From: PALSA-660 sp963726435
GTDB taxonomy: Bacteria; Actinomycetota; Coriobacteriia; Anaerosomatales; PALSA-660
Assembly (NCBI GenBank): GCA_963726435.1
Contig: CAVSCJ010000004.1
Span: 248,001 to 312,000, forward strand
Direction: 5' to 3'
Length of the DNA: 64,000 nucleotides
The number at the start of each line of letters is the position of its first letter. The first letter of the stretch is position 1. Positions 44,184-53,164 of this stretch are shown here, one piece after another. The position numbers and the translations under genes are program-made. Below the pieces are notes generated by a model, which was not told the origin of the DNA, did no database searches, and saw only the letters and a list, made by a program, of their open reading frames with translations.

Positions 44184-45068
44184 GTGATCCGCGACTGGTT
44201 CAGGCGTGTTCCGAAGCCTAAGCCCGGATCGGCGCCGCTGCGACTGGGGCTCGCTCTGGGCGGCGGCGCTATGCGCGGGGCCGCGCACCTCGGCGTCCTC
44301 TCGGTGCTGGAGCGCGAAGGGATCGTCCCCGACGTGGTCGCCGGCGTGAGCGCGGGAGCGATAGTCGGCGCGGGCGTCGCGGCGGGAGTCCCTGCGGCTG
44401 AGATGCTCCAAGCGCTGCAGAAGGCATCCTGGCTCAAGATCGCGGTACCGGCGTGGTCGTCCCGCCTCAGTCTGCTCGACTCCTCTCCGTTGGGAGCGCT
44501 GATAGAGAAGGTCACGGCTTCGAGCGACTTCGACGGGCTCCGTCTTCCCTTCGCGGTGCTGGCCTGCGACCTGCTCACCGGAGAGGAACTGGTCATGGAC
44601 TCGGGCCCGCTGCGCGAGGCGATCGTGGCGTCTTCGGCGATCCCGGGGCTCTTCGAGCCGGTGAGGCGCGACGGGCGGCTCCTCGTGGACGGTCAGCTGC
44701 TCGTGAACGTCCCGGTGCAGGCGACGATCGATCTCGGAGCCGACTACGTGCTGGGGATCGACCTCATGCCGCCGCCGGTGGAAGCGGCCGAGCCCGCCGA
44801 CCTGCGCGAGGTGCTCCTGTTGTCGTGGGACATCGTGCAGCGCCGACGCCGGGCGGAGGGCCCTCAGCCGGATCTCCTCGTGACGCCCGCCGTCGGCTCG
44901 ATCGTCCCGTGGGACTTCCTGCACGTGAAGGAGGCCTACGACCTGGGGGTCGCCGCGATGGAGGAAGCCCTGCCGCGCCTGCGCGCGGACCTCGGCTTGA
45001 AGGGGGACATACCCTCCGAGGGCCGTTCTCTGCGGAAGGAGGCCAGGGATGCCGCGCATCGAGAGTGA
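44184..45068 (+). CDS. Patatin-like phospholipase
   Basis: A 294-residue Ser-Asp dyad lipase of the RssA-like bacterial patatin group. The oxyanion loop is ALGGGAMRGAAHLG, the nucleophile is in GVSAG (about residue 57) and the Asp in LVDGQLLVNVP (DGG is more usual; Gln replaces the second Gly). GTG/ATG choice: ATG 44184 behind GGGGGAGG. The 3' end overlaps the acidic protein gene by 20 bases. Probable role in membrane lipid turnover. Confidence 0.9.
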   Translation: MIRDWFRRVPKPKPGSAPLRLGLALGGGAMRGAAHLGVLSVLEREGIVPDVVAGVSAGAIVGAGVAAGVPAAEMLQALQKASWLKIAVPAWSSRLSLLDSSPLGALIEKVTASSDFDGLRLPFAVLACDLLTGEELVMDSGPLREAIVASSAIPGLFEPVRRDGRLLVDGQLLVNVPVQATIDLGADYVLGIDLMPPPVEAAEPADLREVLLLSWDIVQRRRRAEGPQPDLLVTPAVGSIVPWDFLHVKEAYDLGVAAMEEALPRLRADLGLKGDIPSEGRSLRKEARDAAHRE

Positions 45069-45546
45069 TGGACCGTTCGGCGACGAGGAGTACGTGCGTG
45101 AAGGCGGGGTGTTGATCCCCGTCAACAGCGGACACGAGGTCCGGCACGAGGACGACACCATCGCCCCGGACGACGTGCTCGAGGACCTGGTCGCCGACGA
45201 TGGCGTGCCTGGGACTCCCGACGATCTTCCGTACGACTACGGCGTGGAGGTTTCGCAGCCCGCGGACCAGATGATGCTCACCGTCGACGAGGGCCCGGTC
45301 GGGTTCGGAGCCATGGGCGTCACGGGCTCGGACGAGGACGCTGACGAGCCACCGCTCGGCATGCCTGAGGAACACGAACTCTGGCGGCGTCAGAAGGCGC
45401 TCATCGAGGAGTCCGACGAAGAGGCCGGTGTCGATGACGGCCTGGAGGGCGACGACGTCGCGCGCCTGGAGGCGGCCGTAGGAGAGGACGCCGGCGAGGT
45501 GCTTCCCGAGACCTCCGGAGGCGGGAGCGCGACGGGCTCCGCCTGA
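45049..45546 (+). CDS. Acidic hypothetical protein
   Basis: A 165-residue, strongly acidic, probably disordered protein. Asp and Glu dominate throughout. The only ordered-looking segment is EEHELWRRQKALIEESDEEAG near residue 107, reminiscent of actinobacterial DUF5709-type tails. ATG lies inside the end of the patatin gene behind GGAGGCC, so translation is coupled. No function can be assigned. Confidence 0.6.
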   Translation: MPRIESDGPFGDEEYVREGGVLIPVNSGHEVRHEDDTIAPDDVLEDLVADDGVPGTPDDLPYDYGVEVSQPADQMMLTVDEGPVGFGAMGVTGSDEDADEPPLGMPEEHELWRRQKALIEESDEEAGVDDGLEGDDVARLEAAVGEDAGEVLPETSGGGSATGSA

Positions 45547-45622
45547 GAAGAATGCGTGGTCCGGCGAGTGGGTCTCCCTCGCTCCCCCGGTGAGATACTG
45601 GACGTACGAGGGGGGTTTCCAG

Positions 45623-47239
45623 ATGCCCGGTGTCCGCGTGCGGTTCGAACCCAGCGGCCGGAGAGCCGAAGTGGCGCCCGGCGCGACCCTGCACGAGGCG
45701 GCTGCCGAAGCCGGCGTCGCGCTGATAGCCCCATGCGGAGCGATGGGGCGCTGCGGTTCGTGCAGGGTGAGGGCGTCGGGGGCGGTGCGCCCGCCGGACA
45801 CGGACGAGCTTCAGGCGCTCGGCGCGGCCGCCCGCGCGGGCACGCGACTCGCATGTCGCGCGCGCGTGGAGGGCCCGGGCGAGGTGGTCGTCGAGGTTCT
45901 GTCCGGCGCGGGCGCGATACGCTCTCAAGTCTCCGGCGTCGGCTCGGAGCGCGAAGTCGAGCCGCCCGCCGCTCGCGGAGTCGTGACGCTGCCCGGAGCC
46001 CGGGCACTCGGCGCGGCGGTCGACCTCGGGACGACCACCATAGCCGTCCGCCTTCACGACCTCGCCGATGGGCGGGTGCTGGGGGAGACGGCCGGCCTCA
46101 ACCCGCAGGCCGCGTGGGGTCACGACGTGCTGTCCCGAGTCTCGCGGGCGTTGGAGGGTGACGCGCGGGCGCTCCGCAACGCGGCCACTCGCGCGATAGA
46201 GGACCTCGTCCTCGAGCTCACCGAAGATGCTTCCGCGGCGGGCGGGGTCCTGTCCGAGATCGTGGTGGTGGGCAATCCCGCGATGCTCCGCCTCTTCTCG
46301 GGCGCCGACGTCAGCATGCTCGCCGACGCATCGTCACCCGGAGTGCACAGGCCGACTCGCTTGACCGACACGTTCACGGCCGAGCTCCACGTGCTCGGTC
46401 ATGCGAGCGTGATCGTCGGGCCTGAAGTCTCGGCCTTCATCGGCGCCGACACAGTCGCGGCTCTCATCGCCACGGGCCTCGACAGGCCGCAAGAGGGACA
46501 CGGTGCTGGTGGATCTCGGGACGAACGGAGAGGTCGTGCTCGCCTCAAGGGGGAGCTCTACGCCGCGTCGGCCGCTGCGGGCCCGGCGTTCGAGGCGTAC
46601 GGGCTCTCGAGCGGGATGCGCGCGGAGCCCGGCGCCATCGAGACGGTATGGCTCGACGGCGACGTCCTCGGGATCCGAACCGTCGGCGAGCAGCGTCCGC
46701 GCGGCCTCTGCGGATCGGGTCTCATCGATCTGCTGGCGCTGCTGCTCGACACCGGCGCCCTCGACGCGACCGGTCGCCTCCAGCCGGAGGGGCCGCTCGC
46801 GACGAGAGTGGTGGAGACCCCTACCGGCCGTGCCTTCGAGGTCGCCTCCGGCGTGACCCTCACGCAGCAGGACGTCCGGCAGGCCCAGCTGGCCAAAGGA
46901 GCCGTGCAGGCCGCGATCGCCACGGTGCTCGACGAGGCCGGCAGGCCTGCCGAGGGGGTCGCTGAGATCCTGGTCGCGGGCGGCTTCGGGTCGCACCTGC
47001 GTCCGGCCTCGCTCGCCGCGATCGGCGTGGTGCCACTCGACTGGACGGAGCGGGTCACACTCGCGGGGAACGCGGCGCTCTCGGGGGCCTCGGCCATGCT
47101 TCTCTCCAGCGTGGCGCGCCGTGAAGCAGACAGCCTTGCACGGCGGGTACGTACCGTCGTACTCGCGGGCCGTCCCGAGTTCCGCGAGCGGTTCGTGGCA
47201 TCGCTGGAGTTCCCGCAGCCCGACGCGGAAGGGAGATGA
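45623..47239 (+). CDS. [2Fe-2S] ferredoxin-ASKHA protein, corrinoid-activator type (two compensating frameshifts)
   Basis: About 538 residues. An N-terminal plant-type [2Fe-2S] domain has CGAMGRCGSC and a fourth Cys in RLACRARV. The rest is a DUF4445/ASKHA ATPase with GAAVDLGTTTIAV, NPQAAWGHDVLSRV, GNPAM and LVAGGFGSHL. Known relatives (RACE proteins, RamA-like) reductively reactivate corrinoid methyl-transfer proteins. From about 46490 to 46553 the frame is shifted and the conserved VLVDLGTNGEVVLAS is found in another frame; the original frame then resumes at LYAASAAAGPAFE. Such a pair is strong evidence for base-calling errors. No corrinoid protein gene is in the window. Confidence 0.86.
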   Translation: MPGVRVRFEPSGRRAEVAPGATLHEAAAEAGVALIAPCGAMGRCGSCRVRASGAVRPPDTDELQALGAAARAGTRLACRARVEGPGEVVVEVLSGAGAIRSQVSGVGSEREVEPPAARGVVTLPGARALGAAVDLGTTTIAVRLHDLADGRVLGETAGLNPQAAWGHDVLSRVSRALEGDARALRNAATRAIEDLVLELTEDASAAGGVLSEIVVVGNPAMLRLFSGADVSMLADASSPGVHRPTRLTDTFTAELHVLGHASVIVGPEVSAFIGADTVAALIATGLDRPQEGHGAGGSRDERRGRARLKGELYAASAAAGPAFEAYGLSSGMRAEPGAIETVWLDGDVLGIRTVGEQRPRGLCGSGLIDLLALLLDTGALDATGRLQPEGPLATRVVETPTGRAFEVASGVTLTQQDVRQAQLAKGAVQAAIATVLDEAGRPAEGVAEILVAGGFGSHLRPASLAAIGVVPLDWTERVTLAGNAALSGASAMLLSSVARREADSLARRVRTVVLAGRPEFRERFVASLEFPQPDAEGR

Positions 47240-47451
47240 TCGAAGTGGTGTTCCAGCCTCTCTACATCGTGGCGGTGGCGGGGATCGTGGCGTTCCTGCT
47301 GCTGGTCTTCGAGGCCCTCGTCGGCCTCAAGATCATCAAGTTCGGTCGGACGCAGTGGAGGACGCACAGAGCTATCGCCTTCACGCTCATCGCCCTCACT
47401 CTCGGGCACGGGGTCTACGCCATGGGGACGCTGGTATTCGGCTGGTTCTAG
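47236..47451 (+). CDS. Small two-helix membrane protein before purC
   Basis: A 71-residue protein with two hydrophobic helices (YIVAVAGIVAFLLLVFEALVGL and FTLIALTLGHGVYAMGTLVFGW) joined by a basic loop KIIKFGRTQWRTHRA. The ATG overlaps the upstream stop (ATGA). The compact, well-formed pattern and coupling argue it is real. Function unknown. Confidence 0.65.
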   Translation: MIEVVFQPLYIVAVAGIVAFLLLVFEALVGLKIIKFGRTQWRTHRAIAFTLIALTLGHGVYAMGTLVFGWF

Positions 47452-47511
47452 GAGGGCCGGAGGGCCGAGCGCTGCGGCCGGACGCGAAACGCGCCGGAGG
47501 CATCCAACCGC

Positions 47512-47517
47512 TACAAT
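47512..47517 (+). promoter_or_regulatory. Possible -10 box upstream of purC
   Basis: CGCTACAATG contains TACAAT 95 bases before the purC start. The same eight-base core GCTACAAT occurs before purH. No -35 is recognised. Confidence 0.4.
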
Positions 47518-47611
47518 GTCCCCACGCAGCGGCGCCCCCGCCCCAGCCTCGTCGAGACACGATGGCGCCGACGTATCGGCTCCGACGTGCCACGACGCAA
47601 AGGGACCTCAG

Positions 47612-48503
47612 TTGACCGAACCTATGGACATCCGCCCGGACGCCCGCGGCAAGGTCCGTGACATCTACGATCTCGGCGACCGGCTCCTTCTGGTAGCCAG
47701 CGACCGCATCAGCGCTTTCGACGTCGTGCTGCCCGATCCGATCCCGCACAAGGGCGAGGTGCTCACGAAGCTCTCCCTGTACTGGTTCGGACAGCTCGAG
47801 CGACGTCGTTCCCAACCATCTGCTCTCGGCCGACGTGGAGGACCTCCCCGAGGACTTCGCGAAACACGCCGACTGGCTCGCGGGCCGGTTCATGCTCGTT
47901 CGGAAGGCCGAGGTCTTCCCGGTCGAGTGCATCGTGCGCGGCTACCTGGCCGGGAGCGGCTGGGCGGAGTATGCGCGCGAGGGCACCGTGTGCGGTATGC
48001 GCCTGCCCGCGGGCCTGTCCGAGTCCGCTCGCCTGCCCCAGCCGATGTTCACGCCCTCGACGAAGGCGGAGGCAGGGACTCACGACGAGAACATCTCCGT
48101 GCATCGTATGTTCGAGATCGTCGGGGAGGAGCACGGCGACGCGCTCCAAGAGGCGTCGGTGTCGCTGTACTCCGCAGCTCGCGACCACGCCGCGCAGCGC
48201 GGGATCATCATCGCAGACAGCAAGTTCGAGTTCGGCCTCATCGACGGCGTCGTCACGCTCGTGGACGAGGTGCTGACCCCCGACTCATCTCGCTTCTGGC
48301 CGGCCGCGACCTACGAGCCCGGGCGCTCACAGCCATCGTTCGACAAGCAGTACGTCCGTGACTGGCTGACGGACAGCGGCTGGGACAAGACACCTCCGCC
48401 CCCCGCGCTGCCTGCAGATGTCGTGGCGCAGACCAGCGAGAACTACATCAAGGCCTATGAGCTGATCACGGGGCTCACCTTCGAACCGGAACGAGGCGTG
48501 TGA
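47612..48503 (+). CDS. purC: SAICAR synthetase (one frameshift)
   Basis: PurC ligates aspartate to CAIR with ATP. The about 296-residue long form has GKVRDIYDLGDRLLLVASDRISAFD at the start, IPHKGEVLTKLSLYWF, then AEVFPVECIVRGYLAGSGW, FTPSTKAEAGTHDENIS, SKFEFGLIDG and VDEVLTPDSSRFWP. The frame shifts +1 near 47801. Dropping the C after CTCGAG gives QLEDVVPNHLLSADVED and joins both parts. TTG 47612 is taken as start because AAAGGGA lies upstream; ATG 47624 is the alternative. Confidence 0.92.
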
Positions 48504-48507
48504 GAAA

Positions 48508-49128
48508 GTGGCGACACGAAGCCCGTACAACGACCGCTACAAGGTCGACCAGAAGGGCAAGACCCGCCGCAGCGCGTCGGCGTCCAAGCCGAAGCGCGGC
48601 ATCGCGGACCTGACTCCCGCCGATTCGCCCAAGAAGGCAGCGGCGAAGAAGCGGAAGTGGTGGAACCCGTCCCCGGGGGCGAGCACCGCACCGGCGTTCG
48701 TGGCCACGCCCCGGATGAAACAACTGCGCAGGATCTGGTGGGTACTGTGGGGCCTGTCGCTCTTCATCGCCGTAGGCATCCTGTTGCTGCAGAACTCAGC
48801 CAAGCAGGCCTCCGACGCGGCGGCGGCTTTGGCAGCGGCGGCGTCGGGGGCGACGACCGCGACGATCGACGCGGCGGCCCTTGCGGCCGCTGCGCCCTAC
48901 TCCCCGTACGTCCCGGTCCTATGGGGGCTCTGGGCCGCGGCGATGGCGGGCGCGTTCTACCTCGAGTTCAGGCCCATCCGCAAGGCCCGCGAGGCCGCGA
49001 TCGAGGCCTCACGCAAGGGCGGGAAGCCCGAGAAGGTCCAGCCGTCGAAGACCGCGAAGGGGGGCGGCTCCAAGAAGGCCGGGCCCGCCAACGGATCGGA
49101 AGATCCGCCCGAGCCGGGTGAGAAGTGA
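48508..49128 (+). CDS. Two-helix membrane protein between purC and purS (a)
   Basis: A 206-residue protein starting at GTG 4 bases after purC. It has a basic, Lys/Ser-rich N terminus (SPYNDRYKVDQKGKTRRSAS), a helix WWVLWGLSLFIAVGILLL, an Ala/Thr-rich external loop and a second helix VPVLWGLWAAAMAGAFYL. The tail is Lys/Gly/Pro-rich. The basic regions would face the cytoplasm. No family name. Its stop overlaps the next start. Confidence 0.65.
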   Translation: MATRSPYNDRYKVDQKGKTRRSASASKPKRGIADLTPADSPKKAAAKKRKWWNPSPGASTAPAFVATPRMKQLRRIWWVLWGLSLFIAVGILLLQNSAKQASDAAAALAAAASGATTATIDAAALAAAAPYSPYVPVLWGLWAAAMAGAFYLEFRPIRKAREAAIEASRKGGKPEKVQPSKTAKGGGSKKAGPANGSEDPPEPGEK

Positions 49129-49526
49129 GCGGGCACTCCCCTGAGCATGCGAAGGGCGCCCGTCCCTACTGGGCGCTGCGCGTGGTCGAGACTCTCCTGC
49201 TCGTCGCAGCGCTGGTAGGCATCGGGCTCTTCGCGTGGAGCCTGGTCGACATGGTGCGCATCGAGACCGCGCCCGGAGCCGAGGCCACGACCGCGGACAC
49301 CCGCGAGATCCCCGCGAGCGCCTGGCCCGGCATCTTCGTGTTCTTCGGCAGCATGGCCGGCCTGCAGGTGGTGCGCGTGGTCCTGCACCGCTACAGGCGC
49401 GACGACGGCTCGCCGCGCGGCGACGAGCGGTCCGCCGCGGCCGCGACAGCCGATGCGTTGCTCGGGGCGACGGTGCCCTTCGAACCGGTGAAGACCGACG
49501 GGGACGACGCGACAGACGGCGCGTGA
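49125..49526 (+). CDS. Two-helix membrane protein between purC and purS (b)
   Basis: A 133-residue protein with helices ALRVVETLLLVAALVGIGLFAWSLV and WPGIFVFFGSMAGLQVVRVVL, a short acidic loop between them and an Asp-rich tail. It has the same two-helix plan as the gene before it, with a GTG start overlapping that gene (GTGAG). The purS start follows 10 bases later. Function unknown. Confidence 0.65.
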   Translation: MSGHSPEHAKGARPYWALRVVETLLLVAALVGIGLFAWSLVDMVRIETAPGAEATTADTREIPASAWPGIFVFFGSMAGLQVVRVVLHRYRRDDGSPRGDERSAAAATADALLGATVPFEPVKTDGDDATDGA

Positions 49527-49536
49527 AAGGGAGGAC

Positions 49537-49791
49537 ATGGCACGCTACGAGATCTTCGTGACATACAAGAAGGGCATATTCGATCCCCCCGGCGCCACGG
49601 CAGAGCGCGCCCTGGCGAACCTCGGGTACGGCGAGGTCGAGAGCGTGAAGATCGGCAAGTACATCCGCCTCGATGTCTCCGACGGCCCGGACGAGCTGGC
49701 CCGCGTCTCCGAGATGTGCGACAGGCTGCTCGCCAACCCCGTCATCGAGGAGTACCGCATCGTCGAGTCCGAGGAAGCGGTGACAGCCTGA
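49537..49791 (+). CDS. purS: Phosphoribosylformylglycinamidine synthase subunit PurS
   Basis: PurS is the 84-residue scaffolding subunit of the three-part FGAM synthetase (PurS-PurQ-PurL). It begins ARYEIFVTYKKGIFDPPG, where family members have V.Y..K.. and DP.G, and contains GYGEVESVKIGKYIRLDV. ATG behind AAAGGGAGG. The last base of its TGA is the first base of the purQ ATG. Confidence 0.96.
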   Translation: MARYEIFVTYKKGIFDPPGATAERALANLGYGEVESVKIGKYIRLDVSDGPDELARVSEMCDRLLANPVIEEYRIVESEEAVTA

Positions 49792-50483
49792 TGAGGTTCG
49801 GCGTCGTCCGTTTCCCCGGCTCCAACTGCGAGCAGGATGTCATCATCGCGTGCCGCTACCTCGGCCTCGATGTCGGCTACATCTGGCACGGCGACACCGA
49901 CCTGTCCGGCTTCGACGCGATCGTTCTGCCGGGAGGGTTCTCCTACGGCGACTACATCCGCACCGGCGCCGTGGCACGCTTCTCACCAGTCATGGGCGAG
50001 GTCGTGCGCTTCGCGGAGCGCGGCGGTCCAGTGTTGGGCGTCTGCAACGGATTCCAGATACTCACCGAGGCGCACATGCTGCCCGGAGCGATGCTGCGCA
50101 ATCGCGGCCTGAAGTTCATCTGCGAGACGGTCCCGCTTCGCGTGGAGCGCAACATCTGCCCCTGGGTCGACCTGCCCGATGGCACGGTCGTCCGCATCCC
50201 GATCAACCACAACGAGGGCAACTTCACGGCCGACGCCGAGACGCTCGCGCGCCTCGACGCGAACGGTCAGGTGGTCGTCCGCTACTGCGAGCCGGACGGT
50301 ACGCGGGCTCCCGGGGGCAGCGCGCCCAACGGCGCGGCCGACGATATCGCCGGCATCTGCAACGAGCGCGGCAACGTCTTCGGGCTGATGCCTCATCCGG
50401 AGCGCGTGGTCGACCCCGAGGCGAACGGGACCGACGGCCAGCACTTCTTCACGTCGATAGTCGCGCACATGGCGGGGGTGTAG
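49791..50483 (+). CDS. purQ: Phosphoribosylformylglycinamidine synthase, glutaminase subunit
   Basis: PurQ releases ammonia from glutamine for FGAM formation. The 230-residue class I amidotransferase has RFPGSNCEQD at the start, VLPGGFSYGDY, the nucleophile elbow GVCNGFQIL (Cys near residue 84) and the His/Glu motif LMPHPERVV near the C terminus. Its start overlaps purS. A small membrane-protein gene separates it from purL. Confidence 0.97.
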   Translation: MRFGVVRFPGSNCEQDVIIACRYLGLDVGYIWHGDTDLSGFDAIVLPGGFSYGDYIRTGAVARFSPVMGEVVRFAERGGPVLGVCNGFQILTEAHMLPGAMLRNRGLKFICETVPLRVERNICPWVDLPDGTVVRIPINHNEGNFTADAETLARLDANGQVVVRYCEPDGTRAPGGSAPNGAADDIAGICNERGNVFGLMPHPERVVDPEANGTDGQHFFTSIVAHMAGV

Positions 50484-50488
50484 AGACA

Positions 50489-50905
50489 GTGGGAGAGACC
50501 ATCGGGCTCGTCGGCCCGGGGATGTACCTGCTCGTGCTTCTTGTGCTGCTCGACGCTCTGGCGGCCGCCTTTCTCGTTCTCGACGCCATGCGTCGGCCTG
50601 CTACCGACTACGCCGGTGTCGTCGAGGGAAGGTGGGCCTACATCGTTCCCCAGGCGCTCTACGTGGCGCTCTACGCGGTCGCCCAAGTGCCGTCCTTGAG
50701 CTCGCTGATGCCATGGGCGAACTCGTACCCGCTTCTCACCGTCCCGATCGTCGCCCAGCAGCTGGCATACCTGTTGCGCGTGGTCTTCCCGACACACGGC
50801 CGGCTCGAGGCACGGCTCGAGGCGCGGTTCCGGGCTCTTGCCGAGGCCGCCGGCATCGAAGGTGAGGAAGACCCTGCGATCGCGAGGAGCACTACGAATG
50901 CGTGA
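50489..50905 (+). CDS. Membrane protein between purQ and purL
   Basis: A 138-residue protein starting at GTG, 6 bases after purQ and overlapping purL by 8 bases. Three or four hydrophobic segments are seen (PGMYLLVLLVLLDALAAAFLVLDA, YIVPQALYVALYAVAQVPS and YPLLTVPIVAQQLAYLLRVVF), ending in a soluble helix rich in Arg/Glu/Ala. It splits two genes whose products form one complex, so its own role may be linked, but there is no known family. Confidence 0.65.
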   Translation: MGETIGLVGPGMYLLVLLVLLDALAAAFLVLDAMRRPATDYAGVVEGRWAYIVPQALYVALYAVAQVPSLSSLMPWANSYPLLTVPIVAQQLAYLLRVVFPTHGRLEARLEARFRALAEAAGIEGEEDPAIARSTTNA

Positions 50906-53156
50906 CGATCTGACGGCCGAAGTCGCCCCGCAGCTTGCCGTCGAACTGGGCCTCAAGGTCGCCGAATACGACAAGGTCGTCGAGATACTGGGCCGCACTC
51001 CCACGGTGACCGAACTCTACATGTACTCGCTGATGTGGAGCGAGCACTGCAGCTACAAGCACTCCAAGAAGGCGCTCCGCATGTTCCCGACGACCGGGCC
51101 GTACGTGCTGCAGGGCCCGGGCGAGAACGCGGGCGTCATATCGGTCGGGGACGGCTGGGCGGTCGCCTTCAAGATGGAGTCGCACAACCACCCGAGCGCC
51201 ATCGAGCCCTATCAGGGCGCGGCGACCGGCGTCGGCGGGATCATCCGCGACATCTTCACGATGGGCGCGCGGCCGATCGCCTCTCTCGACTCGCTTCGGT
51301 TCGGCACCCTCGACAAGGCGCGCCAGCGCTACCTGTTCGAGGGCGCGGTCGCGGGCATCGGCGGATACGGCAACTGCATCGGCGTCCCCACGGTCGGCGG
51401 CGAGGTCTACTTCGATGCGGCCTACGAGGGCAACTGCCTTATCAACGCGATGTCGATCGGGCTCATGCGCGAGGAGAATCTGACCTCCGCGGTCGCTTCC
51501 GGGGCGGGCAATCTCGTGCTGCTCATCGGTTCGACCACCGGTCGCGACGGCATCGGCGGTGCCTCCACTCTGGCCAGTCAGGAGTTCGACGAGAAGGCCG
51601 AGGACAAGCGCCCGTCCGTGCAGGTCGGCGATCCATTCGAGGAGAAGCTGCTCATCGAGGCATGCCTTGAGCTGCTCGAGGCGAAGCTGCTGGTGGGCCT
51701 TGGCGATCTGGGAGCCGCGGGACTGACGTCCTCCGCCTCCGAGATGGCGTCGCGCGGCGGTGTCGGGCTCGACATCGACGTCACGAAGATCCCTGCGCGC
51801 GAGGACGGGATGCAGCCCTTCGAGTTCATGGTGTCCGAGTCGCAGGAGCGTATGCTCGCCGTCGTAGAGCCGGGCGACCTGGCCGCCGCGCAGGCCGTCT
51901 GCGAGAAGTGGGGCCTTCGCTCGACCGTGATCGGGGAGGTCACGGACAGCGGCCGCTTCGTCGTCCGTGAAGGCGACGAGGTCGTGGCCGACATGCCGGC
52001 CGCCACGCTCGCCTCCGATGCGCCCGTCTACGACCCCGCGATGACCCGTCCGGACTATCTCGACGAGGTGCGCGCGTTCGACCCCTCGACTCTGACGCAT
52101 CCGAGCACGCTCGAGGATCTGGGCGCCGCCCTCCTGCGCCTGCTCGCTAGCCCGAACGTGTGCTCGCGCGCTTGGATCTACCGCCAGTACGACCAGCAGG
52201 TCATGCTCAACACCCTCGTTCTGCCTGGCGGCGACGCCGCGGTCATCCGCATAGCGGGCACGAAGCGCGCGATCGCGGTCTCCTCGGACTGTAACGGCCG
52301 CTACTGCTACCTCGACCCCTACGTGGGGGCGCAGATCGCCTTCGCGGAGGCTGCGCGCAACGTCGCTTGCGCCGGCGGACGTCCCGCGGCGATCACCGAC
52401 TGCCTCAACTTCGGCAGCCCCGAGAAGCCCGAGGTGTTCTGGACGTTCCACGAGGCGGTCCGCGGCATAGCCGACGCCTGCAAGGCGTTCGAGGTCCCGG
52501 TCATCTCGGGCAACGTGAGCTTCTACAACGAGTCGTTCGGCTCTCCGATCTACCCGACGCCGGTCGTGGGCCTCGTCGGCGTGCTGCAGGACGCCGGCAA
52601 GAGGATGACGATGCATTTCAAGCAGGCCGGCGACGTGGTCGTTCTGCTGGGAGAGACAGCCGACGAGTTGGGCGGCAGCGAATACCTGTCCACGATCCAC
52701 GGCGTCATCGCCGGGATGCCGCCGGCGATCGACATCGCCGACGAGCGCGAGATCCACGAGGCTCTGCTCGCGGCCATCGAGGCGGATCTGGTCCGCAGCG
52801 CGCACGACTGCTCCGAGGGCGGCGTGGCCGTGGGGCTGGCCGAGGCCGCCATAGCTGGAGGTCTGGGCGCAACGGTCGCCCTCGACGACGATCTCGCGCC
52901 GGCATCCTCGCTCTTCTCCGAGACGCAGGGACGCATCGTCGTCACCTGCACCGAGGGCGATGCCGAGTCGCTCACGGACCTGTTCGTGTCGCGAGGTGTA
53001 CCCTTCAGCGTGATCGGCGAGGTCGGCGGCGACCGCCTCGTCGTCGAGGACAAGCTCGACCTGACGCTCGGCGAGCTCGCGGCGGCCTGGGGGCCGACGC
53101 TGGAGCAGCTGGTGGCCGGGGACGTTCCGCAGCCCGAGGAACTCGTGGAGGGATAG
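50898..53156 (+). CDS. purL: Phosphoribosylformylglycinamidine synthase, synthetase subunit
   Basis: PurL is the 752-residue small-type FGAM synthetase that works with PurS and PurQ. It is complete. MWSEHCSYKHSKKAL holds the catalytic His region. Further marks are GPGENAG, KMESHNHPSAIEPYQGAATGVGG, IASLDSLRFG, GLGDLGAAGLTSS, a second-half repeat with VISGNVSFYNES and the closing SAHDCSEGGVAVGLAE. The ATG is preceded by GAGGAG. purF follows after 8 bases. Confidence 0.97.
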   Translation: MRDDLTAEVAPQLAVELGLKVAEYDKVVEILGRTPTVTELYMYSLMWSEHCSYKHSKKALRMFPTTGPYVLQGPGENAGVISVGDGWAVAFKMESHNHPSAIEPYQGAATGVGGIIRDIFTMGARPIASLDSLRFGTLDKARQRYLFEGAVAGIGGYGNCIGVPTVGGEVYFDAAYEGNCLINAMSIGLMREENLTSAVASGAGNLVLLIGSTTGRDGIGGASTLASQEFDEKAEDKRPSVQVGDPFEEKLLIEACLELLEAKLLVGLGDLGAAGLTSSASEMASRGGVGLDIDVTKIPAREDGMQPFEFMVSESQERMLAVVEPGDLAAAQAVCEKWGLRSTVIGEVTDSGRFVVREGDEVVADMPAATLASDAPVYDPAMTRPDYLDEVRAFDPSTLTHPSTLEDLGAALLRLLASPNVCSRAWIYRQYDQQVMLNTLVLPGGDAAVIRIAGTKRAIAVSSDCNGRYCYLDPYVGAQIAFAEAARNVACAGGRPAAITDCLNFGSPEKPEVFWTFHEAVRGIADACKAFEVPVISGNVSFYNESFGSPIYPTPVVGLVGVLQDAGKRMTMHFKQAGDVVVLLGETADELGGSEYLSTIHGVIAGMPPAIDIADEREIHEALLAAIEADLVRSAHDCSEGGVAVGLAEAAIAGGLGATVALDDDLAPASSLFSETQGRIVVTCTEGDAESLTDLFVSRGVPFSVIGEVGGDRLVVEDKLDLTLGELAAAWGPTLEQLVAGDVPQPEELVEG

Positions 53157-53164
53157 CGCCGACC

